From NCBI RefSeq assembly GCF_011075055.1, contig NC_058151.1:12963800-13027799 (forward strand): 64,000 nt of DNA, given 5' to 3'. The number at the start of each line of letters is the position of its first letter. The stretch's first letter is position 1. This DNA comes from Mangifera indica (lineage: Eukaryota; Streptophyta; Magnoliopsida; Sapindales; Anacardiaceae). Below, one piece after another: positions 43,160 through 55,214 of the stretch. The translations under genes were made by a program, and so were the position numbers. The notes under the pieces were generated by a model. The model did not search any database and was not told the origin of the DNA. It was given only the letters and a program-made list of their open reading frames with translations.

Positions 43160-44400
43160 GTAATTTTTTAAATCTAAAGCTCAATCTTTTACAGATCACA
43201 ATTGTTTTAATTTTTTAATCTTTTTGTTGCACATTTGCTCACTCCTAAATGATTCGTATTTTTGTTTCTGAATGTTTTCTTGTCATTCTAATTCTAATGG
43301 GTACTTGTACTCGGTTTACTGTTGCTTATAATTCTGCTGATTGATTATATCTATTGATTTTCTCAAACGGGTATTTTTAGTTTTGTGTTTTAAGGGTAAA
43401 GTTTTTAACTTTTTGGTGTTTGGATCATGCCAAAGGAGCTGTTTTTGATATGAAGATTGTAACTCTTTTTTTCCTTTTTGGTTGAGACAAATTTTTGATC
43501 TGTGGCTGTATTTTTCATTTGTTCTAGTAATAAATTGTTTGGTTTTTCATTGTATGGTTGGTTAGTGTAAAACATTAATGCATTCATTCTTTTAGGGTTT
43601 CTGTGAGAGTGTGATTACGGTATGTGTCTGAAGTTCTGTTCTTGCTGTTCTGGAGAATGTGTATTTATTATTTTGCGGGCCTTTTGCCTTGTTCTTTTCT
43701 ATCTGAGTTTCAATTGTTAATTATGCTAGTTTTGGTTGTGTCAATAACAGCATTCTTTAAACAGTTGTTATTATTGACATATTTTAGAGAGCAACAAAAC
43801 TATGTCCACACAGTTTTAAGTTCACCATTGAGTAATGTGTTATCATATGATTAAATGATTTTGAATTAAGAATAAAGTAGCACCTAATCACATAATGACA
43901 CATCATCTATGTACTCAAAAGTGTATGCACATAACATTACTCTTCAAAGAATTATGTGGTGTTAGATTTGCACATTCTATGATGTGTTTTAACTTTTTGC
44001 TGGATTTCATTACCTTGCAATTAGGCTCTGTTGAAGCCTTTAAATTAGGTTGTATTTCACGATGTGTAATTGTGTCTGAATGTTTTGAGGTTGAGAGTTT
44101 ATGGGAGCCAAATTTAGTAGCAGAAGGCTTGTCGCATAATTTCTATGTGGGGTGCATACGAGTTTTTTGTTTTGTTGATTTACATTTTATATGAATCCTG
44201 GAGATTTGAAAACCTGTTCTCTGGCCTCTTGTAATTTGTGTGCTAATTTCTGTAGTTGGGGCTAGCTGTTCGCTTCTTTACGAGATTATATTGTCTTTTG
44301 TTATTGTTGCTAGTCTTTTTACTTTTTCCCTTCAGTTATAGAAAAAAATTAATTATGGAAGGTGTTCTCATGTTAATGTTAATGTCTTGCTATTGGCAGA

Positions 44401-46345
44401 ATGGCCTTGCAAACGACAAGTCCTCCCAGTGCCCAAATGGTTGGAAATGCTTTTGTTGAGCAGTATTACCATATTCTATATGATTCTCCTGAGTCAGTGT
44501 ATAAATTTTATCATGATTCAAGTGTGCTAAGCCGACCAGATCCCACCGGTGAAATGACATCAGTGACAACCCTGGAAGTAAGTGTCTTGGGAAGTCTGTT
44601 CAATGTACAATTGACATTACTGTTTGGACTGTATGTCCTTTTATTCTTTCTTGTGAAATAACTCGATAAATATATTTGTTTGGAGTTGACTGTATTAGGT
44701 GAACATTTTTATTTTTGGACCATTTGCAATTTATATTATGCTTTGGCAATTCAAGAAAGTCTGATGAACTGCATACTCCACATATGTTTTACTGTTTACT
44801 TTTTATATGTGGCCATTTGTTGGCTAGCAAATAACTGATTTGCAACTTATGACTATTCATAAACTATTATATCACCGAGCTCTTGCAGGTTAAATAAGGA
44901 AATTCTCAATATTAGATATATAGTGCTCTTGAAATTGTGTAATCAATGTATTTTTGGGTGTTGGTTCATTTGATGGTTGATTTTTTTGAAGCAATGTAAT
45001 GGTCACAAGGATAAATAATATGTTATGCTAGTGGAAATTTTTATGGGGAAATATATGATTAAATATTTGGTATGTAAAATATTTTTCTTGATATGTGAAA
45101 ATTAAGATATTTAGCTGGTATAGTTTTTCAGAATAGATTTCTTTTACACCAACTTTTCTGTTGAAAAATGAATGTAACATGCTGGAAATTTTTGTAGAGC
45201 CACAAATGTCTATATATGTCTCCTCCACTATAGCATACTGAAAATGGGTCTGTATATACTGAAAACATGCTTTATTTTTTGGTTCGATCTTATCTTTTAT
45301 TTCCCCTTAGTTTAATCTTTAAGGAATTCATGTACTCTTTCACCTTATTATTTCGGTTAGTTCTTTAAATTTTGGCATTCCCCCTGATGAATCTTTTATA
45401 ACAAAAAATGAGATAAGACTGTCGATGACATTATTGTTTTTCTTGGAGCAGGGTATAAATGAGAAGATTCTTTCCTTGGATTTTAAGAACTGTAAGGCTG
45501 AGATAAAAACTGCTGATGCTCAGAACTCCCATAGTGGTGGAGTATCTGTGTTAGTAACTGGATGCTTGACGGGCAAGGACAACTTGAGAAGGAAATTTGC
45601 TCAATCATTCTTTCTTGCCCCACAAGACAATGGTTACTTTGTTCTGAATGATATTTTTAGGTATGTAGAAGATAATGAAGTATTGGAAAAGTATGCAGTC
45701 AATAATGTTGATGACACCACAGCAGTCCCCTCATTCCCGGATTCAGGTATGTTATACTTTTAGGGGGAGGGGGGAATTCTGTTCATTGTTTATTTGTACT
45801 AAAATAAAAAATTGATTTGTTATTTTCTAGAGCCCGTTCATCATGCTGATCATCCCTCATCTGATCCATTAAGTTCTCATTTGGAAGAGGATCAAAATGT
45901 TTCTGGAAAAATCTATGAACCTTCAGAAGAGAAAAAATCGGTGAATGATGAGGAGTCTATTATGGAATCACCGTTAGATGCAGTTGAAGAGGACACTTCT
46001 GTCATGGTTGAATCGGCTTCCTTTTTAGCCCAAGACGATGCTCCAAAGAAATCTTATGCATCAATTGTGAGTGCACAAATGAATAATTTTCACTCTAGCA
46101 TTTGTGTTGGATTACTTCTTGAATTTAATTTTATTATTAATTGTTATTTTTTAGGTTAAAGTTGCAAAAGGTGGTTCAGGGCCAACCAAAGTTTATGTAG
46201 CTACTAATACAGCAAATTTGACTCCCAAGAAAACTGAGAATCAATCAATTGGATCAGCATCATCTGTTTTACCGTCTGACACATACGCTTCAGTTGATAC
46301 TGATTTCCCTGAGACTAGTGAAGCTCAAGAGAGAGGTATATTTTT

Positions 46346-46410
<65 letters not shown>

Positions 46411-47778
46411 ATATGGTGGATTGAGGGCGTTCATCTGAAAACAGGTCTTGATGCCTTTCCATAGATTCAAAGTTTTGTGACCTTTTTCTCATGTTAAACA
46501 TATATTCATAGATATTTTCTCATGTTAAGTGGAAAATCATGCTTGCAAAAGCACAATAGTGGGCCCTGTATTATTTCAAATACCAGAAGGTGAGGTGAGT
46601 GTAGAAAGTTATTAGGCTCAATCTTGACATTTGAAGAAAGAAGGTAAAGGCCTATAGTGGGACTATTATAATGTTGGTCTTACCAGGTTGCATTGTAGTG
46701 CTTCGTGATTATTCTTTACTTGTGGTGGAAATTTGTCAAGTCTGATAAATGTTTTTCTACTCAGTTGAGGGTCACTCTATTTACATTCGAAATTTGCCCT
46801 TATACACGAAAAGTGCTGAGCTTGAGGCAGAGTTCAAGAGATTTGGACCAATCAAGCTAAGAGGTATTCAAGTTCGAAATAGTAAGGTATGTTTCAAACA
46901 CATTGCATGGTTAAACACTTTTGTCTTCTATGAAGCTTGGCATCACTTGACTTAAAATATGCTGATCTTTCCTTCCTTTCTTTGACATGCTGGCCAACAG
47001 GGATACTGTTTCGGTTTTGTCGAATTTCTGTCCTCAACTTCTGTGGATAACGCAATTCAGGTTTGTCACCAGTGAATCAATTTCTTGTCACTGATAATTA
47101 GCATGTACCCTTTTATGTAAAATGCATGACACTTTGGCAAAAATTAATTAAATATCAGAATGTTTTAGGTGATTAGTTTATATCTTTTGATGTATTTTGA
47201 CTAATATAAGAATTGCTGTTTCACCTTCTTGTGTGTCATCTAGCAAGATATATTGTCATCTCGTTGATACTTCTGTTGCCATTAAAAAAGATAATTTCTG
47301 TAGTATAGTTTCTTTCTTTTTTTATCAATTGAAGTGCAATGTTCTAGGCTTCACCTATCATTATTGGAGGGCAAGAGGCTGACATCGAGAGAAAGAAAAC
47401 TACTCGAGGTAACCTGAAATCATTCTTGCTTTGTAATGTTGTCTCCTTGAAATAATATAGTTCTTGATATTTAAAATCTTGATAACCATATTTTTGTAAA
47501 TGATGAAACTGCCAACGATGCTGGTTCTTGCAGTTGGCAGTAGTAGAGGTAGGTATCCTCCTGAGAGAGAGAAGTTTTGGAATGACAACTCCAGGGGACG
47601 CGGAAATTATGGTGGTGGACGAAGTTTTGGAAGAAATCAATATGGGAACTTTGGGGATTTCTCTGGTCGAAGTAAGGGTTCATTTGGGCGAGGTGAGCGT
47701 TATCAGCGAGGGAGAGGGAGAGGTAACCGAACAGGTGAACAAAGGCAGACAGTTTCTGCATCAAACTCTGAACAATAA
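44401..47778 (+). CDS. G3BP-like protein with NTF2 and RRM domains
   Basis: Eight coding exons by GT-AG splicing with continuous frame: 44401-44577, 45452-45746, 45831-46066, 46155-46335, 46765-46886, 47001-47060, 47348-47408 and 47534-47778, giving 458 residues. The N-terminus (about 10-130) is an NTF2-like domain starting VGNAFVEQYYHILYDSPE. An acidic, low-complexity linker follows (EEDTSVMVES, then PKKSYASIVK). An RRM spans about 300-370, with RNP2 IYIRNL and RNP1 GYCFGFVEF. The tail is rich in R, G, F and Y (GRGNYGGGRSFGRN, RGRGRGNRTG), as in RGG proteins. Family members bind mRNA and collect in cytoplasmic stress granules. The CT microsatellite lies in intron 4. This is likely a conserved, expressed gene. 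Confidence 0.92.
46350..46407 (+). repeat. (CT)n microsatellite in an intron of the G3BP-like gene
   Basis: About 58 bp of CT/TC repeats starts 15 bases after the donor at 46336. It stays open in three frames, which explains the leucine/serine-repeat reading frames here. Confidence 0.95.
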
Positions 47779-49390
47779 GTTTTGGTGCCAACTTTTTGAC
47801 CTAGTTAGTGCTCAGCACTTGAAAAGAATTAGAAGAAAGTGCAGTGATGTAGAGATTATGAGACATTTCATTAATTTTAGGATTTTTTTTTTTTTGCTAG
47901 GATTGGATTTAGAGCCCCTTTTTTCTCCCATAGGATGACACTGTAACCCTGAAGAATGTGAACTCATTCTCCAAGTTTATTAAGTGAACTTCAGAGAATC
48001 TGCATGGTTGTAGTTTCTGGTAGGTGTAATGGGATGAGCCTAACATCTCAGCAGGTGGGTGGTATTATTTTATTGTAACTACTATTTATGTGGGTATAAT
48101 TTTGATTGAGTTACTAAAATTTCTTAGCTGGGATAGGGATATTAAATCCCCACTTGATCATTTTTACATTTTTCTGCATCCCTACTTGAAACCCAAGTTG
48201 GTCAGGGTCTGAACACCTTTTGGCTCGAGTTCAAGTTCAATGAAAAATGTGATAGTTATAGTTTGTTGAGTCAAAGTTAAGAGTAGTTTGAATTCGGATC
48301 GGTCTTTATGTTTGAAGTTTGGTTCAAATTTATGGTTCGGATTCATAATTCAAAAATTTATAGTTCATTGATAAAAAAATGTCATTTCATCTAATAATAA
48401 ACAAAATGATGTTTTAACATGACTTGAATCGAGTTATGAGTCAAGCTTGAATTGAATCGTATTGATCTGAATTGAATTCTCATTAAAATTTGACTCAGTT
48501 TCATAAACAAACTGATTCTCTTGGTTTGAGTTTAACGTAAATTTGATATAAATGAATTTGAAAACCATGTCAAGTTAGATTTCGAGATCGGGCCAGTTTC
48601 AGTCAGTTCAGCCCTTCTTGAAACTGAAAGCTATGAGCGAAACACTGGCCTTTTGGCTGTGTAACAACAAGTTCTACGGTTGTGATTTACAAAATCTTCC
48701 TTCATGTATTGTTACAATATTACAGTATTTATTAATAGAGTAATATTATGTATATTTTTTTATATATAATTTAAATAAAAAGATAATATATTATTATGTG
48801 ATTATATTTTATTTTATTTTTAATTTAAAATCATTTAATTATATAATAATACATCATTTATATATTTAAATTATATATTAAAAATACATATGTATATTTT
48901 TATTGTTATTAATACGATGCTTACCGTATTAATGAACCCAAAAATAAAACATTGTAAACCCTTAGTGAGAATCATATCATTTCATTCTTGAATGTATCGG
49001 CCTCAATTGTTTAGTTCTTGATATGTGTTATTTTTCTCCACAGCTTGCCATCACCTGACTCATCCCCTTTCATTATTTAATTTTAATTTTGATTATCCTT
49101 TAAAATATGTATATAATTTTTATATATAACTATTATCACGTCATCATCATTAAATAAAATATTTAATTATATATTTAAATTATATAATATAATATTATTT
49201 TATATTTTATTTAAAATTATTAAATTATATGATTATATATATATATTTTTTTAACGACTTTTTAATAATTCTTCGTCAGTTATTGTCCATTCAAATTAAA
49301 CTTCTTAAATTCAATTGACTGATTAGTTCATAAAAACAAATAATAAATTATTATATAGGTTTTACCTAATTATATCCACCTAATATCTGA
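47779..49390. other. 3' untranslated region and repeat-rich intergenic DNA
   Basis: The first 200-300 bp probably form the 3' UTR of the G3BP-like gene. About 48200-48610 is a dispersed repeat with TTGAATCGAGTTATGAGTCA-type phrases, similar in order to 54410-54790. Short AT-rich repeats follow at about 48740-48905 and 49095-49245. No gene is seen. Confidence 0.5.
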
Positions 49391-49393
49391 CAG

Positions 49394-50002
49394 GACACGT
49401 GCTTATCACAAGCCTGCTTAGCTGTCTTTACCCAATAGGAAAAGAACACGTATCATAGTTGAGGCAAATACACGTGGCAATAACCCAGATCACTAACCCA
49501 ATAATAATTAAAGAAGTGCAATTTGTGCAACTTGGCCCTCTTGGGTTCCACGCCGGATCCCCTCTTGATTTTGTTTTTTTTTTGCGTGTCTTCCGGAGAT
49601 TCTTTCCTCTTTTACGATACGACTCCTCCACCGTCCGATGTGTTTTCACTCGTTCGATTCAACTTAGGTTGTGGGGCCATCACTTTTTTAGGGTCATGAT
49701 TGATTGCCTTCCATATATAGTTTAATTAATAAGCAATAATGGATGAACAGCAAATATTAGTAACGCGCATCAACAACCATGCGGTTGCGTCGCACCGACG
49801 AAAAGCCATTCATTGACGAGACGAGACGAGACGAGAAAGCGAAAATACGTGACACGAATCTCAACAAAAAAGCCCACGTGTCATGTTCCACAGACAACCT
49901 ATGGCAAACCGAAGATATCCAGAAAAACGTGGCAGTTACAGGAGGGATCCTTGGAATTTGGTTTTTGACACCACGTGTGCTCTTTTCATGCCCTCCACGT
50001 GT
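49394..50002 (+). promoter_or_regulatory. Cluster of ACGTG (ABRE/G-box) motifs upstream of the AFP/NINJA gene
   Basis: Six ACGTG cores fall in about 600 bp: GACACGTGC (near 49397), ACACGTGGC (49470), CCACGTGTC (49874), AACGTGGC (49926), CCACGTGTG (49971) and CCACGTGTC (49994). Such elements bind bZIP factors of the ABI5/ABF group. Members of the downstream gene's family are known ABA-induced partners of ABI5. ABA-responsive expression is an inference. Confidence 0.6.
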
Positions 50003-50089
50003 CACTTTTAGATGAACTCTTTGGGGCTGTTTACGATAATTGATTCTCTTTTGAACCAACCCAATCAATCTTTCTCTTCATTCTTCAAT

Positions 50090-50125
50090 ATGATGAAACA
50101 AAGGAATGATTTTTCTGGTTTATAG
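50090..50125 (+). other. Possible short upstream reading frame
   Basis: ATG at 50090 opens an 11-codon frame (MMKQRNDFSGL, then TAG) ending 29 bases before the main start. It matters only if transcription starts upstream of 50090, which I cannot show. Confidence 0.3.
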
Positions 50126-50154
50126 TTGTTTTTTAATTTTGGGTTTTTGTTTTA

Positions 50155-52699
50155 ATGGCGAAAGAAGCTCAAGAGAGTGGTTTTTCTAGAGATCTGTCAC
50201 AGAGATTCATGAATGGGACGAACCAGTTTGTTTACAGGAATCTTCAACAAGGCGGTGATGGTGTTGGGGAAGAAACGGAGGAGATTGAGCTGAGTTTGGG
50301 GCTGTCATTGAATGGACGGTTTGGGGTTGAGCCAGAAAGAGCAAATAAGCTTAAAAAATCATCTTCAATTCCGGACTTTTTGAACCCAATTTGGAAAGAT
50401 TATAACAATTGTAATAATAGTGAGAGTTCGTTTATTTTTCCCATGGGTAGTGGAAATCTTACAAGGACGTGTTCATTGCCCACAGAGACTGAGGAGGATT
50501 GGAGGAGGAAAAGAAAGGAGTTGCAGACTCTGAGGAGAATGGAAGCAAAGAGGAAGAGGTCAGAGAAGCAAAGAAATTGGAAGATTTCGAGGGACAGAAG
50601 TAGAGCTTTTGGGGAAGAAGAAGATAATAGACTTAATGGGGTTTTTCAGGCTGAAAATTTTGTGCAAAGTTTGGTTAATGACGGCAAAGGAGCCCATTCT
50701 AACAGTGTAATCAAGGGTGGTGGTGGTGAAGGAAGTTTACTATTACCACCAGCTGCACCACCACCACAGCAGCCGCCGCCGCCACCACAACTGTCACAGG
50801 GCTCAATTGGTTCATCACAAGCGAGTGGCTCATCTGGGATTTCTGAATTTGAGAGTCAACCATTTCAAGGTATTTCTTTTGATTTATAGATTATTGCCAT
50901 GTTTTCACTATTACTTTATTTACAGAGATATGTCTATGGATGAAATTGTATTGATTTATACTGAAGGATCTTCATATTTTTGTTCTTTTAATTTCCCCAA
51001 ATAATGTCTAGATACAGAAAAATTTTCAATTTTATAGCCATCTTTGGCAGTTCTTAGTTATTGCTCTTGTTGATGTTTCACAGATTCTCATTATTGATTT
51101 TTTTAGCTTCACTGATGCGTCCATCAACATTGTTTTTTCTCTGATATCTTCTGTTATAATAATAATTTATCTCCCTTCTGGCTTCTCCGAAATTTACGTA
51201 AGGTTTCTCTGTTCAGTCATCATGATACTGTATTTCTGTATCTATGAGATATGCGAATCCACCATTTTAGCAATCTGCTAGATTACATAAGATGTGCTTT
51301 TTTCTGAGTGGGTTCAAGGTTAGTGGGGAAATAACTTTTTATGAGTGAATTTCAAATGGGATCCACCTCTAGAAGGTCATTTGACAGAAAGCATGTTTTG
51401 CAATTTGCTGTACATTGGTAATTTCTGGATTTAGAGTCAGGACTGTTCAAGACTGATTAACAAGCGTTTCGCATGAAGTAGATTTATCTGAGTCTCTATG
51501 TTTGTGTTAAAGGTCATATCAAAAGGATAGGAACATTAACTTTCATAGTCTTCAGCCAAAGATAAAAGAAACTGCATGTGCCAGCAAGAGAAGCTGTCGA
51601 ACAGTTCACAACTATTGGATTACCAGAATAGTTCCTGCTGAAGAAGCAAGCATAAATGGAGCAACTAAGCAATAGAGGCCTCAGTTAAGAGTTTTGCGGA
51701 GAGCACTTTTCTGTTAGCCAATAAGCATAATTACAGCCATATTATTTGTATCTTGGGACCTATCAATCTAGGGATATTGTATAAAAAAGCTTCAACCTAT
51801 GGTCTTTTTGTTGGTGAAAACAGAGGGGAAGGGGATTCTAACAACTGCCATTGTGACATTTCTAAATTGTGGCTCATTGACAAGTTTCTTGATACATGAT
51901 CTAAAGCTCGAATTGGTTTAATAAGACTCGACACCTGAGTCTACACAGCATGCACCCAATCATGGTGAATGGTCTGCCACATGGAGCTGAAATGAAGTTA
52001 CTCGAGGAAGATCCTTGAAACTCTTTGTTGTTCCATGGTACAATTCTATGGTTACATTTTGATTCTTCTCTGACCAATTAAAGCAGTCATAATCTGACTA
52101 AACTTTAAACAAATAACCAGGGCATAATGTGACTCGGATTTTTTTTTCTATTGCAAATGGTAGTCATCCTCTATCCTGTTCTATACATGTGGCATTTATA
52201 TTCTTATCCTTTAATCTCTATTCACAAGCTATTCATTTGATATTTTTGTATTCTGAGGCCTCAATTGGTTTTGCTTCTCTTTGCAGGATTGAGCAAATGC
52301 ACTGAGGCAATTAGCCCTTCAATTGTTCAGTCTATGCGAAAGAATGAACACAAATCACCAATCAATCCTGAAGCAACAACTGCAGAAAAACCAGGTAAAT
52401 TTGCCAGGGTTTCAACAATGAATGAATTGACTAAGACAACAGCTACTCAAAATGGAGTGAAGGAAGTGGTGAGAAATGTGCTAGAAGATATGCCTTGTGT
52501 GTCCACCACAGGTGATGGCCCCAATGGAAGAAGAATAGAAGGTTTTCTTTACCAGTATAGGAAGGGCGAGGAAGTGAGAATAGTATGCGTTTGCCATGGT
52601 AGCTTTCTCACACCGGCTGAATTCGTGAAGCATGCTGGTGGCGGCGATGTTGCACACCCTTTAAGGCATATCATCGTTAACCCTTCTGCTCTTTTGTAA
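50155..52699 (+). CDS. Ninja-family / ABI-five-binding protein (AFP) transcriptional repressor
   Basis: Two exons, 50155-50869 and 52287-52699, joined by a 1.4-kb GT-AG intron, encode 375 residues. An EAR repression motif LSLGLSL lies at 46-52. A basic stretch [15 protein letters not shown] (about 126-140) is the conserved B region and probable nuclear signal. The middle is rich in P, Q and S. The C-terminus (about 300-375) holds the conserved domain with [19 protein letters not shown] and [10 protein letters not shown]. In this family the EAR region recruits TOPLESS co-repressors, and the C-terminal domain binds ABI5-type bZIPs or, in NINJA itself, JAZ proteins. The length fits AFP/mc410-type members better than NINJA, but the assignment within the family is not certain. 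No lesions are seen. Confidence 0.93.
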
Positions 52700-55214
52700 T
52701 GGTAATGTGTCCATATATCAACCAAAAATGGTTATGAAGCAGAAGCTTCCCCTTTTTTTTCAGGTGGACAAGGCATTTCTACTGTATTCTATACCTGCAA
52801 GCATGATAAAAATGGTTATGGAGCTCACAGAGTAATTTCCAAGTAGGATTTTTCAGCATTCTACAAAATTAACCGTCCTGATTTCTTAGTTCAGCTTACT
52901 CATTAACACTGTTAACTGCTTTCCTAATCCAGAAAATTTTACAAAAATAGCAGCTTTTGGATTGACAAAAGATATCTAGCCACTGCTTATTCAGTTGTTC
53001 TGGATGATCACTTTAATCTTCCAACATTTTGAACTTACAATGTCCGATTCAATTGGGAGTTCTGATTATAGGGTTGGATTACTGTCTATAATTGATTTTT
53101 AATTTGCAATACGGGTAGATACCCAATTCAGGAATCCATCATTCAAACTCTTATCATTAGTTAAAAAATTAAAACTCTAACCAATGTTTAGAGCTATACG
53201 GGTAACAACTTCTTAAAATCTATACTCAGTCTGACAAATATGAGTCAACTCGCGTAAATATTAATTTTTTATTATTTTCCTTTTATTTTTATTATTTCAA
53301 TGTGTTTTTTTTTTTATTTTTAATATTTTTTCTTGAAGAACGAAAGTTTATCTTCAATTAAAAAAATGTTTTTATAAATTTGAAAATTTTTAATATTAAA
53401 CATTAAATGAATGTTTATAATAAAGTGTTTAATGTTTATATTTTTTAAAATTTATTTTTAAAACAATAATTTTTTTTTATTTTAAGATAGATTAAATTAA
53501 TTTTATATCAAAAAAAGAAAAATATGTGAAATTTATGTTTGGTATATTGTAAGTTTGATGTTGAAGTGAAAAAAGAAAATAAATAGAAAAAAATTTGCCA
53601 TCTACCATTGTTCTTCCAAGTGATCAAAATAGTGTTACTAAATACAAACTTCGCCGAATTGCATAAGCGTAATTTGAGCTAGAATTGTACCATTTCTTTC
53701 AGTTGGAATCGCACTGTTAAGGTTCGAGGATGATTTTGGTTTATACTCTCTCTCAATGAGATTCTAGTTAGATTTGCACTATTATGATATGAGAGTACAA
53801 TTTCAAACTATCGAGATATCATTCAAGTATAATTTTAGTTAGATTTGTACTATCCTATTGACGTTTTAAGTAGAATCAGACCATCAGGGTGTAAGATGTA
53901 ACTCAAATTGAAATGGGATTACTCAGTTAACAATTAAATTAAACCAAGATAGATGAGATATGTTCAAATCTCACCCTTTTCGATATGAGTTCGATCAAAT
54001 TGCATAATAAGTGTGATGCGATGAGATTACACTTAGTAGCCAAAAACATTTTTTAATTTTATATTATAAATCCTGGAATAATATAAATTAGGGGTATTTT
54101 TGAGTTTCAATAAACATTATAAGGCAAGGATACATTTGTCTTTTCAGAAATTTCACAGACATAATTAAAATATTGGTGGAAAATTATAGTTTTGAAACTT
54201 TAAAAAGAGTCAGCAGACAAATTAAATTTGCAGGGTTGTGCTGCCTGCAACTTATTTGTTCATCCATCAACTTGGTAATTCGCATTATTAAAGCTACCAA
54301 GAGAAGGTGGACAGTTATGATGGGTTCTTTCATTGCTCGTCGTGAACCTCACCAAAAGTAAAAGATGAAAAGGATGGGAGAACCGCTAACCATGATCGAA
54401 AGAGATGAATTCGAACCGTATTAAATTTATCTAGTTAATATTAAAGATAGTTTAAATTTGATTTAAAAATAATAATTTAATTCAAGTTTGGTTTACGTTT
54501 AATTTAAATTTATAATTCAAATCTATAACTTGAATATACATCTCAGATTTATTGTTTGAATTCATGACTCATTGAAGAGCGATATCATTTAACAATTACT
54601 TAACATAATTTGAATCGAACTATTTACTCAATTCACGAGCCAAATTGAATTAAGCTCTCAAGTTTAATTCAGTTTCAAAACAAGTTAAATCTTCTAACTC
54701 GAACTTAATTAAAATTTAAACTAAGTAAATTTAAATCAAATCAACTTTTGAGATAGAATCAGCTCAGTTCGAGTACAATCCTAACATGGGGAAACGGATT
54801 TTTCATCAAGATTTTCTCAACAGAAGTCTCGCAGATTAGAAACCCTTGAGCCCATTTTGTACTGGTTTTACCTTCGCACTGATCTTTATACATTAGATTC
54901 AGATATTATGATTTAAACAGGCACTTAAAATTCCTCAGAATGTAAATCTATTTGATTGTTTTATTAAACAACAAATGACACTACAATTACAAGTATAAGT
55001 GGGAACAAGCATCTGCATTCTTCTGCAGATTCATCAGTGAGCCCCCTCATCAGAAAAATGGATGCAAAATTACAATACAATTTACAAGTGGAGTTAACTA
55101 CAGTTGATAACTCTACCTACAAGACAGCCACTGACAATACCACCTCAGAAGCATAAATTACAATGGGTTCCTTCTACAAACGATTGTGTTAATGAATAAA
55201 GACTTATCAAGACA
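52700..55214. other. Convergent intergenic region
   Basis: Lies between the 3' ends of the AFP-type gene (+) and the receptor kinase (-), so it includes both 3' UTRs. About 54410-54790 is a dispersed repeat related to 48200-48610 and 59190-59580. A 62-codon open frame at 54173-54361 has no recognisable features. No gene is supported. Confidence 0.6.

Noticed and set aside
46218..46464. Leucine/serine-repeat proteins near the CT run
   Set aside because: They are translations of an intronic CT microsatellite.
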